A stretch of 64,000 nucleotides of DNA. Origin: Streptomyces taklimakanensis. Lineage in GTDB: Bacteria > Actinomycetota > Actinomycetes > Streptomycetales > Streptomycetaceae. The notes beneath the pieces are model-generated. The model worked only from the letters and a program-made list of their open reading frames with translations. It did not search any database and was not told where the DNA came from. Location: the NCBI RefSeq assembly GCF_009709575.1, contig NZ_WIXO01000001.1, positions 3,040,001 to 3,104,000 of the forward strand. The letters run 5' to 3'. This document shows, in pieces, positions 45,231-55,700 of the stretch. Within the stretch, counting starts at the first letter, position 1. Every line of letters starts with the position of its first letter. The position numbers and the translations under genes are program-made.

Positions 45231-47393
45231 TCAGTCCTCGTCGGGGAGGTGGACCTCGGCCGTGTCGGGGCGGTGGTCGGGCAGGGAGGAGTGGGCTCCG
45301 GCCTCCCGGTGCAGGCGCAGGAACTCCAGGTGCCGCTCGTACTGGTCGAGGATGTCGGCGATGAGCTGGTCGCGGTGGTAGCCCATCACGTCGTAGCCCT
45401 GGCTGCCCTCCGACAGGTGCACCTCGAAGCGGATGTAGCTGTCCTGCCGGGTGACCGAGCGGGTGGCGAAGGCCGGGGTGGGCGCCTCGATCGGCCACAC
45501 CCGGTACAGGAACTCCTCCCCCTGCCCGATCGGCACCCGCAGCTCCAGGTGGGGGATGCCGATCTCCTCGTCCATCTCCTCGGTGACGGCCGCCTCCACG
45601 TTCTGGGCCCGCAGTTCCTCGGCGACCTCCCGGAACGCCGGGCGGCACACCTCGTCGACGAACCGGATGCCGGCCCGCCTGCCCGGGAAGCTCATGGCGC
45701 GGGCGAGTCGTTGGCGCCAGTTGGGTTCGGGGAGGTGGCCGCGGTGGGCGGTCCGGCCGGACAGGGAGGACGGCAGGGTGGTGGCCAGCGCGTCCTCGCG
45801 GAAGCGTTCGACCCGTAGGGCCCGGTACAGGCCGCCCATCACCAGGAACATCACGAACGAGAACGGCAGGCCCATGATGATGGTGGCGTTGGTCAGCGCG
45901 TCCACACCGCCGACGATGAGCATGGCCAGGGTGAGCAGGCCGGTCGTCAGCGCCCAGAAGATGCGCAGCCACGGGGCCGAGTCGACGGTCGGGGTGGGCA
46001 GGTGGGAGCTGAGGTTGCCGATCACCAGAGCGCCGGAGTCGGCGGAGGTGACGTAGAGCAGCAGCCCGACGAAGGTGGCCAGTACGGCGCTGAAGACGAC
46101 GCCGGGGTACTGGTCGAGCAGCCCGTAGAAGCCCTGCTCGGGGGCGCTCACGGCGGTCTGGCCGAAATCGTCGTCACCCTGGCGGATCTTGCCCAACGCG
46201 CTGTTGCCGAAGACGGAGAGGAAGGTCAGCGTGAACAGGAACGGGATGACGAGGACCGCCGAGACGAACTGTCGGATGGTGCGGCCGCGTGAGATCCGGG
46301 CGAGGAACAGTCCGACGAAGGGCGCCCACGCGATCCACCAGGCCCAGAAGAACAGCGTCCAGGAGTTGAGCCACTCGGTGGGACGGGGCCGGTCGTAGGC
46401 GAAGGTGTTCAGCGTCATCGAGGGGAAGCGGCTGATGTAGTCGCCGACGTTGAGCACCAGGGCGTTGAGGAGCCGGATCGGGTCGTCGGCGATCAGCACG
46501 TACAGCATCAGGACGATGGCGAGCAGGACGTTGAGCTGCGACAGTCGCCGGATGCCGCGGTCCACGCCCGCCACGGCGGAGACCGTGGCCATGATCACCG
46601 AGACGATGACCAGGCCGGTCTGGGCGGCGACGCCCTCGGGCACGCCGAAGAGGAAGTTCAGGCCGTAGTTGAGCTGGACGACGCCGATGCCGAGCGAGAC
46701 GGAGATCCCGAAGACCGTCCCGATGACGGCCGCGAGGTCGACGGTGTCGCCGATCCTGCCGTGGATGCGCCGACCGATGAGGGGGTAGAGCGCGGAGCGG
46801 ATGGCCAGGGGGAGGCTGTAGCGGAAGGAGAAGTAGCCGAGCACCATGCCCATCAGGGCGTACATGGCCCAACCGGTGATGCCGTAGTGGAACAGTGTCC
46901 ACACCACGGCCTGGCGGGCGGCCTCCAGGGTCTCCGGATCGCCTTCGGGGGGCGTCAGGTAGTGACTGACCGGGCCGGCGACGGAGAAGAACATCAGGTC
47001 GACGCCGATGCCCGCGGCGAAGAGCATCGCGCCCCAGGCGAAGATCCCGTAGTCGGGGGTGGAGTGCCGGGGGCCGAGCTTGACGGTGCCGTACCGGGAC
47101 GCCGCCACGTACACCACGAACACCAGGTAGAGGGTGGCGGCGAGGAAGTAGTACCAGCCGAAGCCGGTGGAGACCCAGTTCACCGCCGTGCCGATGGCGT
47201 TCTCGGCGCCGGTGGGGGTGATGATCGCCCAGATCGAGATCGCGAGGATCAGGACGGAGGAGCCGAAGAAGACGACGGGTTTGAGACGGCCCCCTCCGTC
47301 TCCTCCGTTCGCTTCCGGCTCCTGTGTCGAGGTTCTGGCGGTGCCGTCGGCCTCACCGGCACGGCTCCGGCCGTGTTCTCCGTCCGTCGCCAC
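45231..47393 (-). CDS. betT: BCCT-family choline/betaine transporter (BetT type)
   Basis: Secondary transporter for choline or glycine betaine, 720 residues with 12 hydrophobic helices. BCCT landmarks include FAWGAMLFAAGIGVDLMFFSVAGP, VWTLFHYGITGWAMYALMGM, FGISVSLGIGVVQLNYGL and WTLFFWAWWIAWAPFVGLFLARISRGRTIR (tryptophan-rich segment). An extended C-terminal cytoplasmic region (about 555-720) matches the long tail of BetT-type transporters, which senses osmotic stress. The N-terminus is hydrophilic and acidic. Located with betaine aldehyde dehydrogenase, which supports choline as substrate. ATG at 47393. Confidence 0.92.
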   Translation of the reverse strand: MATDGEHGRSRAGEADGTARTSTQEPEANGGDGGGRLKPVVFFGSSVLILAISIWAIITPTGAENAIGTAVNWVSTGFGWYYFLAATLYLVFVVYVAASRYGTVKLGPRHSTPDYGIFAWGAMLFAAGIGVDLMFFSVAGPVSHYLTPPEGDPETLEAARQAVVWTLFHYGITGWAMYALMGMVLGYFSFRYSLPLAIRSALYPLIGRRIHGRIGDTVDLAAVIGTVFGISVSLGIGVVQLNYGLNFLFGVPEGVAAQTGLVIVSVIMATVSAVAGVDRGIRRLSQLNVLLAIVLMLYVLIADDPIRLLNALVLNVGDYISRFPSMTLNTFAYDRPRPTEWLNSWTLFFWAWWIAWAPFVGLFLARISRGRTIRQFVSAVLVIPFLFTLTFLSVFGNSALGKIRQGDDDFGQTAVSAPEQGFYGLLDQYPGVVFSAVLATFVGLLLYVTSADSGALVIGNLSSHLPTPTVDSAPWLRIFWALTTGLLTLAMLIVGGVDALTNATIIMGLPFSFVMFLVMGGLYRALRVERFREDALATTLPSSLSGRTAHRGHLPEPNWRQRLARAMSFPGRRAGIRFVDEVCRPAFREVAEELRAQNVEAAVTEEMDEEIGIPHLELRVPIGQGEEFLYRVWPIEAPTPAFATRSVTRQDSYIRFEVHLSEGSQGYDVMGYHRDQLIADILDQYERHLEFLRLHREAGAHSSLPDHRPDTAEVHLPDED

Positions 47394-47397
47394 GTTC

Positions 47398-47652
47398 TCA
47401 TCCTTCCTGCGCGCGGTGCCGGCGGTGCCGGTGGAATTCGACGGTGGCCGGTGGCAGGGGCGTTTCGCCCAGGATGAGGTCGGACGCCTTTTCGGCGAGC
47501 ACCATCACCGGCGCGTGGATGTTGCCGTTGGTGAGGTAGGGCACCGCGGAGGCGTCCACCACCCGCAGTCCGTCGACACCGTGGACGCGCATGGACGTCG
47601 GGTCGGTGACGGACATCCCGCCGATGATGTGGTCGTAGCCCGCTTGGCCCAT
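47398..47652 (-). pseudogene. C-terminal remnant of choline dehydrogenase (GMC oxidoreductase)
   Basis: Open frame of 84 residues that matches only the C-terminal end of GMC-type choline dehydrogenase/oxidase: [23 protein letters not shown] followed by [27 protein letters not shown]. That is the NxNxxAP region with the conserved Asn. The FAD-binding domain and catalytic His are missing, and only 94 bases separate this frame from betB. A good gaggag precedes the ATG, so a short peptide may still be made. The lost part would have linked the transporter and aldehyde dehydrogenase genes. Confidence 0.8.
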
Positions 47653-47746
47653 GCCGCTCCTCGGGTCCGCTTTGCGCCTCGCTCTTATGTGTGACTAATC
47701 TGACATTGATGCTATTTGCGGGCAATGGTTGATATTCATTTGGGTT

Positions 47747-49234
47747 ATGGCGGAGGAGGCTGTCACGTCCAGTTTGTTCATCGGTGGCGCATGGACCTCC
47801 GCGTCCGACGGTGCCACGCGCGAGATCATCAACCCCTACGACCAGTCCGTGGTGCGCACCGTGGCCGAGGGCGGGCGTACGGACGCACAGGCCGCCGTCA
47901 GCGCGGCCAGGGAGGCGTTCGACGGCGGTGAGTGGCCCTCCTGGCGGGCGCGGCAACGCTCCGAACTGCTGCACCGGGTGGCCGAGTTCCTCCAACGGGA
48001 CCGGGCGGAGATCGCCCGCCTGGAGACCCTGGACACCGGCAAGACCCTCACCGAGAGCGGCATCGACGTCGATGACGTGACCGAGGTGTTCCGCTACTAC
48101 GCCAATCTGGCCGAGGCCGATTCCGGTCGGCTGGTGGACGCGGGGGACCCACGCGTGCGCAGCCGCGTCGTCTACGAGCCCGTCGGCGTGTGCGCGATGA
48201 TCGCGCCCTGGAACTATCCCCTCCTCCAGGTGTCGTGGAAGGTGGCCCCGGCGCTGGCCGCCGGGAACACCATGGTGATCAAACCCAGCGAGATCACTCC
48301 GCTGACGACGATCAAGATGGTGGAGCTGCTCCAGGAGGCAGGGGCGCCGGCGGGCGTGGTCAACCTGGTGCTCGGGTCGGGCGGAACGGTCGGCGCGGCC
48401 CTGGTGGAGAGCCCCCAGGTGGATCTGGTCTCCTTCACCGGCGGACTGGAGACGGGCCGTACGATCATGCGCTCGGCGGCCGACACGGTGAAGAGGATCG
48501 CCCTGGAGCTGGGCGGCAAGAACCCCAACATCGTCTTCGCCGACGCCGAGTTCGAGGCCGCGATCGACTACGCCCTGACCGCCGTCTTCTTCCACGCCGG
48601 CCAGGTGTGCTCCGCCGGCACCCGCCTCGTCGTCGAGGACTCCCTGCACGACCGGTTCGTCGACGCGCTGGTGGAGCGCGCCGAGCGGATCCGGCTCGGC
48701 AACGGGATGGACGAGCACACCGAGAGCGGCCCGCTGGTCTCCGCGGAGCACCGCGACAAGGTCGAGTCCTACGTGGAACTCGGTCTCCGGGAGGGCGCGA
48801 GGCTGGTCGCGGGCGGCAAGCGGCCGGACGACCCCGAACTGGGCGACGGCTTCTTCTACCGGCCGACGGTCTTCGTCGACTGCACGCGGGACATGCGGAT
48901 CGTCCAGGAGGAGACGTTCGGTCCCATCCTGACGGTGGAGCGCTTCACCGAGGAGGAGGAGGCGATCGAGCTGGGCAACCACACCGACTACGGGCTCGCC
49001 GGGGCGGTGTGGACGCGGGACGCCGGGCGGGCCGAGCGGGTGGCGCGCCGGCTGCGGCACGGCACGGTGTGGATCAACGACTTCGGACCGTACCTGCCGC
49101 AGGCCGAGTGGGGCGGCTTCAAGCGCTCCGGCATCGGTCGGGAACTCGGGTACGACGGCCTCGCGGAGTACCGGCAGGCCAAGCACATCTACGAGAACAC
49201 CGCCCCGGAGCCGCAGCGCTGGTTCGCGCGCTGA
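47747..49234 (+). CDS. betB: betaine-aldehyde dehydrogenase
   Basis: NAD(P)-dependent aldehyde dehydrogenase, 495 residues, oxidising betaine aldehyde to the osmoprotectant glycine betaine. Landmarks: PWNYPLLQVSWKVAPALAAGNTMVIKPSE (cofactor binding), catalytic Glu in ALELGGKNPNIVF, catalytic Cys in FFHAGQVCSAGTR and EETFGPILTVERF. The best-supported start is the ATG at 47747, although its ribosome binding site is weak. A strong ggaggagg at 47751-47758 could instead serve a TTG codon at about 47773. It lies divergent from the choline dehydrogenase remnant and betT. The upstream DNA is notably AT-rich, as in a regulated promoter. Confidence 0.9.
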   Translation: MAEEAVTSSLFIGGAWTSASDGATREIINPYDQSVVRTVAEGGRTDAQAAVSAAREAFDGGEWPSWRARQRSELLHRVAEFLQRDRAEIARLETLDTGKTLTESGIDVDDVTEVFRYYANLAEADSGRLVDAGDPRVRSRVVYEPVGVCAMIAPWNYPLLQVSWKVAPALAAGNTMVIKPSEITPLTTIKMVELLQEAGAPAGVVNLVLGSGGTVGAALVESPQVDLVSFTGGLETGRTIMRSAADTVKRIALELGGKNPNIVFADAEFEAAIDYALTAVFFHAGQVCSAGTRLVVEDSLHDRFVDALVERAERIRLGNGMDEHTESGPLVSAEHRDKVESYVELGLREGARLVAGGKRPDDPELGDGFFYRPTVFVDCTRDMRIVQEETFGPILTVERFTEEEEAIELGNHTDYGLAGAVWTRDAGRAERVARRLRHGTVWINDFGPYLPQAEWGGFKRSGIGRELGYDGLAEYRQAKHIYENTAPEPQRWFAR

Positions 49235-49592
49235 GCTGGCACCGAGCGGGCACCGAGCGGACACGGCGGCGCGGAACCCGACCTCCGGCCCGGGTGCGGG
49301 GGAGCGCGTGGCGCGTCGTGTGCGCCCTCGACGGCGCGCCGGGGCCTTTGGGACCGGCGCGTGTGCCGTGCGTCCGGGGCGCGGCCGGGGAGCGCGGGGT
49401 GCGGATTCCGGCCCCCGCCCTGCTGCGGACGGGTGGGAGGGGGGTATGTGGTTGCGTGAGGGGTTTATCGACACATCGTCATGCGTGCGAGCGAATGAGG
49501 ACCCGGGAGGGATTCGCCGGGTTTCCGGCGGGCAGCCTTGCTGCGCGACGTCGTTGGACCGGAAGCACACACGCTCCACAGGAGGACAGAAC
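49235..49592. other. 358-base region upstream of a short ORF
   Basis: GC-rich DNA with no long ORF. Part of it (about 49440-49500) is less GC-rich (ggtttatcgacacatcgtcatg) and could be the promoter of the short gene at 49593. No riboswitch or RNA family recognised. Confidence 0.35.
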
Positions 49593-49655
49593 ATGGCAGC
49601 TACCCGCACCGTTCGCCCCGGCGCGACGGTGCGTCCGCTTCACGGGCTCCGGTGA
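49593..49655 (+). CDS. 20-residue ORF with strong ribosome binding site
   Basis: ATG at 49593 is preceded by a near-perfect caggagg seven bases upstream. It encodes MAATRTVRPGATVRPLHGLR and stops at 49655. A 14-bp hairpin follows 57 bases later. The peptide has four Arg and no acidic residue. It could be a true small protein, a leader peptide, or the start of a gene whose remainder was lost by frameshift (an adjacent frame continues VRFTGSGEPTGAAG). No homologue recognised. Confidence 0.45.
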   Translation: MAATRTVRPGATVRPLHGLR

Positions 49656-49711
49656 GCCGACGGGCGCCGCCGGGCGGGGAACCGGCGGACGCCCGATGGG
49701 AGAAGGGATGG

Positions 49712-49746
49712 GACGGCGCGGCCGCACTCGGGGCGGCCGCGCCGTC
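49712..49746 (+). terminator. hairpin terminator after the short ORF
   Basis: A perfect 14-bp stem (49712-49725 and 49733-49746) with a seven-base loop. It isolates the short ORF at 49593 from the sigma factor gene at 49942. Confidence 0.8.
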
Positions 49747-49941
49747 GTGTGCGGGGGACACCGGGCGGAGGTGCCCGGGGACGTGCTTCCCCGGGAGAAC
49801 CCCCATTCCGGATTGGGGGTGGCCGGGGGTCCTCCTCCGTCTGGGGGAGGTGCGGAAGTCGCCGCCCGTCCGACCTGAGGGGGATCCGGCTCGGCACCTG
49901 GGGCCGATTACCCGGGAGCCCGCGGCTCCTAGCGTTGAGCC

Positions 49942-50661
49942 ATGACCACGGATGGGACCACCGAGGGAGCCGGCGCGACCGTGACGCCGCCGACGTTCAC
50001 CTCGTACGTGCAGGCGCGCGGGCCCGTGCTGCTGCGTGCGGCGCGCTCGCTGACCGCCAATCCGAGCGACGCCGAGGACCTGCTCCAGACCGCCCTGACC
50101 AAGACCTACCTGGCCTGGGACCGGATCGAGGACCGGCGGGCGCTCGACGGCTACGTGCGCCGCGCCCTGGTCAACACGCGCACCTCGCAGTGGCGCAAGC
50201 GTCGGGTGGACGAGTACTCCTGCGACGAACTGCCCGAACCCGAACCCCTGCCCGGCCCCGACCCCGCCGAACTGCAGGCGGTGCGCGACGCGGTGTGGCG
50301 GGCGGTCCTCGCGCTCCCGGAGCGGCAGCGCGCGATGGTCGTCCTGCGGTACTACGAGGATCTGAGCGAGGTCCAGACGGCCGCGGTCCTCGGCGTCTCG
50401 GTCGGCACCGTCAAGAGCGCGGTGTCACGTGCGCTGGCCAAGCTCCGGGAGGATCCGCGGCTCGCCGCGGACGTGCTGGGCGAGAGGGCCGGGAGGGACC
50501 GGACGGAGGGGGCGACCGAGGCCGACCGGCGGGACGTGGCCGTGGGGCCGCCCGGTCGCACCGGCCGCACCGGCCGCACCGGTCGTACCGGGCGGGCCGT
50601 GGGCGCGGTCGGCCCGCGGCGCGCGCCGGGGGGCGTCGGACTGGACGCGGTGGCCGCCTGA
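49942..50661 (+). CDS. SigE-family ECF-type RNA polymerase sigma factor
   Basis: Extracytoplasmic-function sigma factor of 239 residues. Region 2 (about 18-85) reads YVQARGPVLLRAARSLTANPSDAEDLLQTALTKTYLAWDRIED. Region 4 (about 120-175) reads VLALPERQRAMVVLRYYEDLSEVQTAAVLGVSVGTVKSAVSRAL, the pattern of the actinobacterial SigE-like (SigE70) group. The C-terminus is a low-complexity tail with GRTGRTGRT repeats. The ATG at 49942 follows TAGCGT (49930-49935) by six bases, so the message is probably leaderless. No anti-sigma gene is adjacent. Confidence 0.92.
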   Translation: MTTDGTTEGAGATVTPPTFTSYVQARGPVLLRAARSLTANPSDAEDLLQTALTKTYLAWDRIEDRRALDGYVRRALVNTRTSQWRKRRVDEYSCDELPEPEPLPGPDPAELQAVRDAVWRAVLALPERQRAMVVLRYYEDLSEVQTAAVLGVSVGTVKSAVSRALAKLREDPRLAADVLGERAGRDRTEGATEADRRDVAVGPPGRTGRTGRTGRTGRAVGAVGPRRAPGGVGLDAVAA

Positions 50662-50827
50662 CGGTTCGGCCCGCGTCCCACCCACCGCGCCCACCGCGCC
50701 CACGCCCCATACCCACACCCGCGCCCGAGCCCGCCCCGCCGTGCCGCCGCTCCTCGCGGACGCTCCCGAGCGAGCTCGCGACGGATGGGGAAAGACGGCC
50801 ACATACCGGTGTCCGAGCTAGTGACAT

Positions 50828-50841
50828 ACCGACCGGTCGGT
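50828..50841. promoter_or_regulatory. perfect 14-bp palindrome, probable TetR-type operator
   Basis: ACCGACCGGTCGGT lies 66 bases before the acyl-CoA ligase start. Palindromes built on ACCGACCGGTCGGT are frequent operators of TetR-family regulators of lipid genes in actinobacteria. No regulator gene is adjacent in this window. Confidence 0.6.
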
Positions 50842-50906
50842 GGCAGGCTGCCGAGGAACGACCACGCGTTGCCCACGCGTAGCGCCGCATACCTCGGGAG
50901 GCCCCG

Positions 50907-52559
<1,653 letters not shown>

Positions 52560-52680
52560 TCCCCGGGGACCTGACCCCGGCTCCGATCCCGACTCCGACT
52601 CCGGGGCACGCGCCCGGGAGCCGACAGGGGGCTCCGGCACCGGAGTTCGGGCCCGGCCCCGGTGGCAGCGGGCACGGGCG

Positions 52681-52733
52681 AGGTCCCCGCCGTGGTTCAA
52701 CGCTGTCCATGACCAGAACCGCGGCGGGGACCT
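52681..52733. terminator. long hairpin terminator between convergent genes
   Basis: A 17-bp stem (52681-52697 and 52717-52733) with one T-G wobble and a 19-base loop lies between the ligase gene and the opposing PAS/receiver gene. It can serve both directions. Confidence 0.75.
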
Positions 52734-52794
52734 TCGCGTCCCACCGTATGTCCCGGCCGTCGGACGGCACCGACCGGGGTGCCCCGGCCTCCGG

Positions 52795-55700
52795 TCAGGT
52801 GGCCCCGATCTTCGCCAGCAGGTCCACGATCCGCGACTGCACCTCCGTGCTGGTGGACCGCTCCGCGAGGAAGAGAACCAGCTCGCCGGCGGCCAGTCGC
52901 GGCAACTCGGCCGGATCGATGTCGGCCGAGGTGTAGACGACGAACGGCGTGCGGTTGAGCATGCCGTTCACTCGCAGCCAGTCGATGATTCCGGCGCGCC
53001 GGCGACGGACCTGCATCAGGTCCATCACCACCAGGTTCGGCCTCACCTCCGAAGCGACCTGCACCGCCTCCGCGTCCGAGGGCGCGTGCGCGGCCTGCAT
53101 CCCTCGGCGCTCCAACGTCGCCGCCATGGCCTCGGCGACGGCGGTCTGTTCCTCCACCAGCAGCACCCGCGGCGGGTGCTGCTCGCTGTCGCGCGGGGCC
53201 AGGGCCTTGAGGAGGACGGCCGGGTCGGCACCGTACGCGGCCTCCCGCGTCGCGATCCCCAACCCGGCCGTCACCAGGACCGGGACCTCGGCGGCGACGG
53301 CCGCCTGACGCAGCGACTGGAGGGCGGTGCGAGTGATGGGGCCGGTCAGCGGATCCACGAAGAGGGCCGCCGGGTACGCCGCGATCTGGGCGTCCACCTC
53401 CTCGCGGGAGTGGACGATGACGGGACGGTAACCGCGGTCGGTCAGGGCCTGTTGGGTGGCGACGTCCGGTTCGGGCCACACCAACAGCCGCCGGGGGTTG
53501 TCCAGCGGCTCGGGCGGCAACTCGTCGTCGGGCACCGGGACGGACCGGCCGTGACCGGAGCCGGTGACCTCGACGGCGCCACCGGGGCCGTCCAGCGGTT
53601 CCGGCCCCTCGGCTCCCGCCGCGGGCGCGCCGATGGCGAACTCCCGCCCGCCGGACGTCGCGGTCGAGCCGCCCGGCGGCGTCGGCGCGGGTGGGAACGA
53701 CTGGTGCCGGGACGGCTGTTGGTGCTGCTGGGGCCGGGACGGTTGCGGCTGGACGTGCGGAGGCGCCTCGCCGGCCGCCGCGGCGGTGGCGCGGTCGCCC
53801 CCCTCGGGCGGGGCGGCGAGTTTGCGGCGACGGCCGTGGCCGGGGCTCGGCGCGGGTCCGTGTGACGGCGCGGGGGGCGGCGCTGGGGGCGGTGTGGGGG
53901 ACACCGGAGACGCGGGGGGCGACTGGGCGGCGGCCTGTTGGGGCGCGGCCTGTTGGGGCGCGTGCCGGCCCGGGTGCTGTTCGCCCGACTGACGGGCGAA
54001 GGGAACGCCCTGCCCCAGGGTGCGCACGCTGACGCCGGAGGTCTGCTCGGCGGAGTCCTCGCCACCGGGCATCGGCAGGGCACGCGGACGGGGCGGAGCC
54101 GCCGGGGGCACCGACCCGCCCAGGATGGGGCTGGCGGCCACCACGGTCAGGTCGGCCTGCGAAGGGTGCTCGGTGGCGTCGACCCGGCCGTGCTCGGCGG
54201 ACCGGGCGCTCGCCTCGGCTCCGGTGGTGTTCTCCGTAGTGTTCGCCGCGGTGTTCTCCGCTGGATTCCCCGCCGGGGTCGCTGCCGGGTTCTCCGGGAC
54301 GTTCCCGGCGGTGGTCAGGGTGCCGTTCGGAGCGATGGGGGTCGGAGCGGGAGCCTCCAGTTCCGGCGTGGTGGCGGACCGCCGGCGGGAGGGCTCCCGG
54401 GTGGCCCGGGGCGCCTGGTCGTCCTGCACCGGTGCCTCCTCGGCCGGGGGCACGCGGCGGCGCCGGCCGGTCGGCCGGTCGTCCTGCGGGACTCCGGCGG
54501 GAACCGGTGGCCGAGGCGCCGGGAACGGGACGCCGTTCCGCCCGGGAGGCGCCGCGCCGCCCTGCTCCGGGAGCGCGGCGTGGGACGGCTGCTCCGGTGC
54601 CGGTGCCGGTGCCGGTGCCGGTGCCGGCGCGGGCGCGGGCGTCCGGGGCGGGGTCGGGCCGGGTGGCAGCGCGAACGCCACCCGCTCCTGCTCCGGAGCG
54701 GCCCCGGCGGTCGGGTTCGTCGGGGGTGTCGGGGGTGTCGGGGTTCCGGCACCGGGGGTCTCCGGGGAGGCGGCCCGCCGGGCACGTCGTCCGGTGCCCT
54801 GCCGGGGCAGGTGCGGCACAGCGTGCTCACCGCTGTCCGCGCGCTCCTCGACCGGGGCCAGCGCACGACGGGCGCGGCGGCGTCCGGTGCCGGACGGCAC
54901 GGAGGTCTCCCCCGTGCCGTCCTCCGATGCCGTGGCGGGCGGCCCGGCCGGGGTGCCCGCGGAGGAACCGGCGGGCAGGGCGATCGCACCGCCGGGGTGC
55001 GCACCGGCCTCCGCCGGGTCCGCGTCGGCCGCTGCGGGCGCCTCCCCACCGTCCGTGGGGGTGCCGTCCGCGGGGGTGCCCCCGTCGGTCCCGGCGGCCG
55101 GGGTGCCCTGTGCCGGGGTGTCGGCGTCCCGGGAGGAGGATCGGGCCGCGACCTTCGGGTCCGGCGATCCCACCGGAACCTCCAGGACGTAGGCGCTGCC
55201 GCCTCCCGCCCCCGGCATCCGGTGGGTCTGCAGCACGCCGCCGTGCCGCTCCACGATCCCGCGCACCAACGGCTCGTGCACCGGGCTGCCGCCGCCGTAC
55301 GGTCCGCGCACCTCGATGCGCACGACCTCCCCGCGCTGGGCCGCCGCGACCACGATCGTCGAGTCGCCGGAGGCCGGGCCCTGCGCGCTGCCGGTGGCGT
55401 CCACCCCGGCGACGTCCGCCACCAGGTGCGCCAGCGCCTGTGCCAGCCGCGCCGGATCGACCTCCACCGCGATCGGTGGGGCGTGCACCGCGAACTGCGC
55501 GCGGCCCGGCCCGATCAGCTCCACCGCGCCCTCGACACCGGTCGAGATCACCGCGTCCAGCGAGACCGACTCGCGCGCGAGCCTCTGGTTGCCCGCGTCC
55601 AGGCGCTGGTAGTCCAGGACGTTGTCGACGAGCGTGGTCATCCGCGTGTAACCCGCGGCCAGGTGGTGCAGGATCTGGTTCGCCTCCGGCCACAGTTGTC

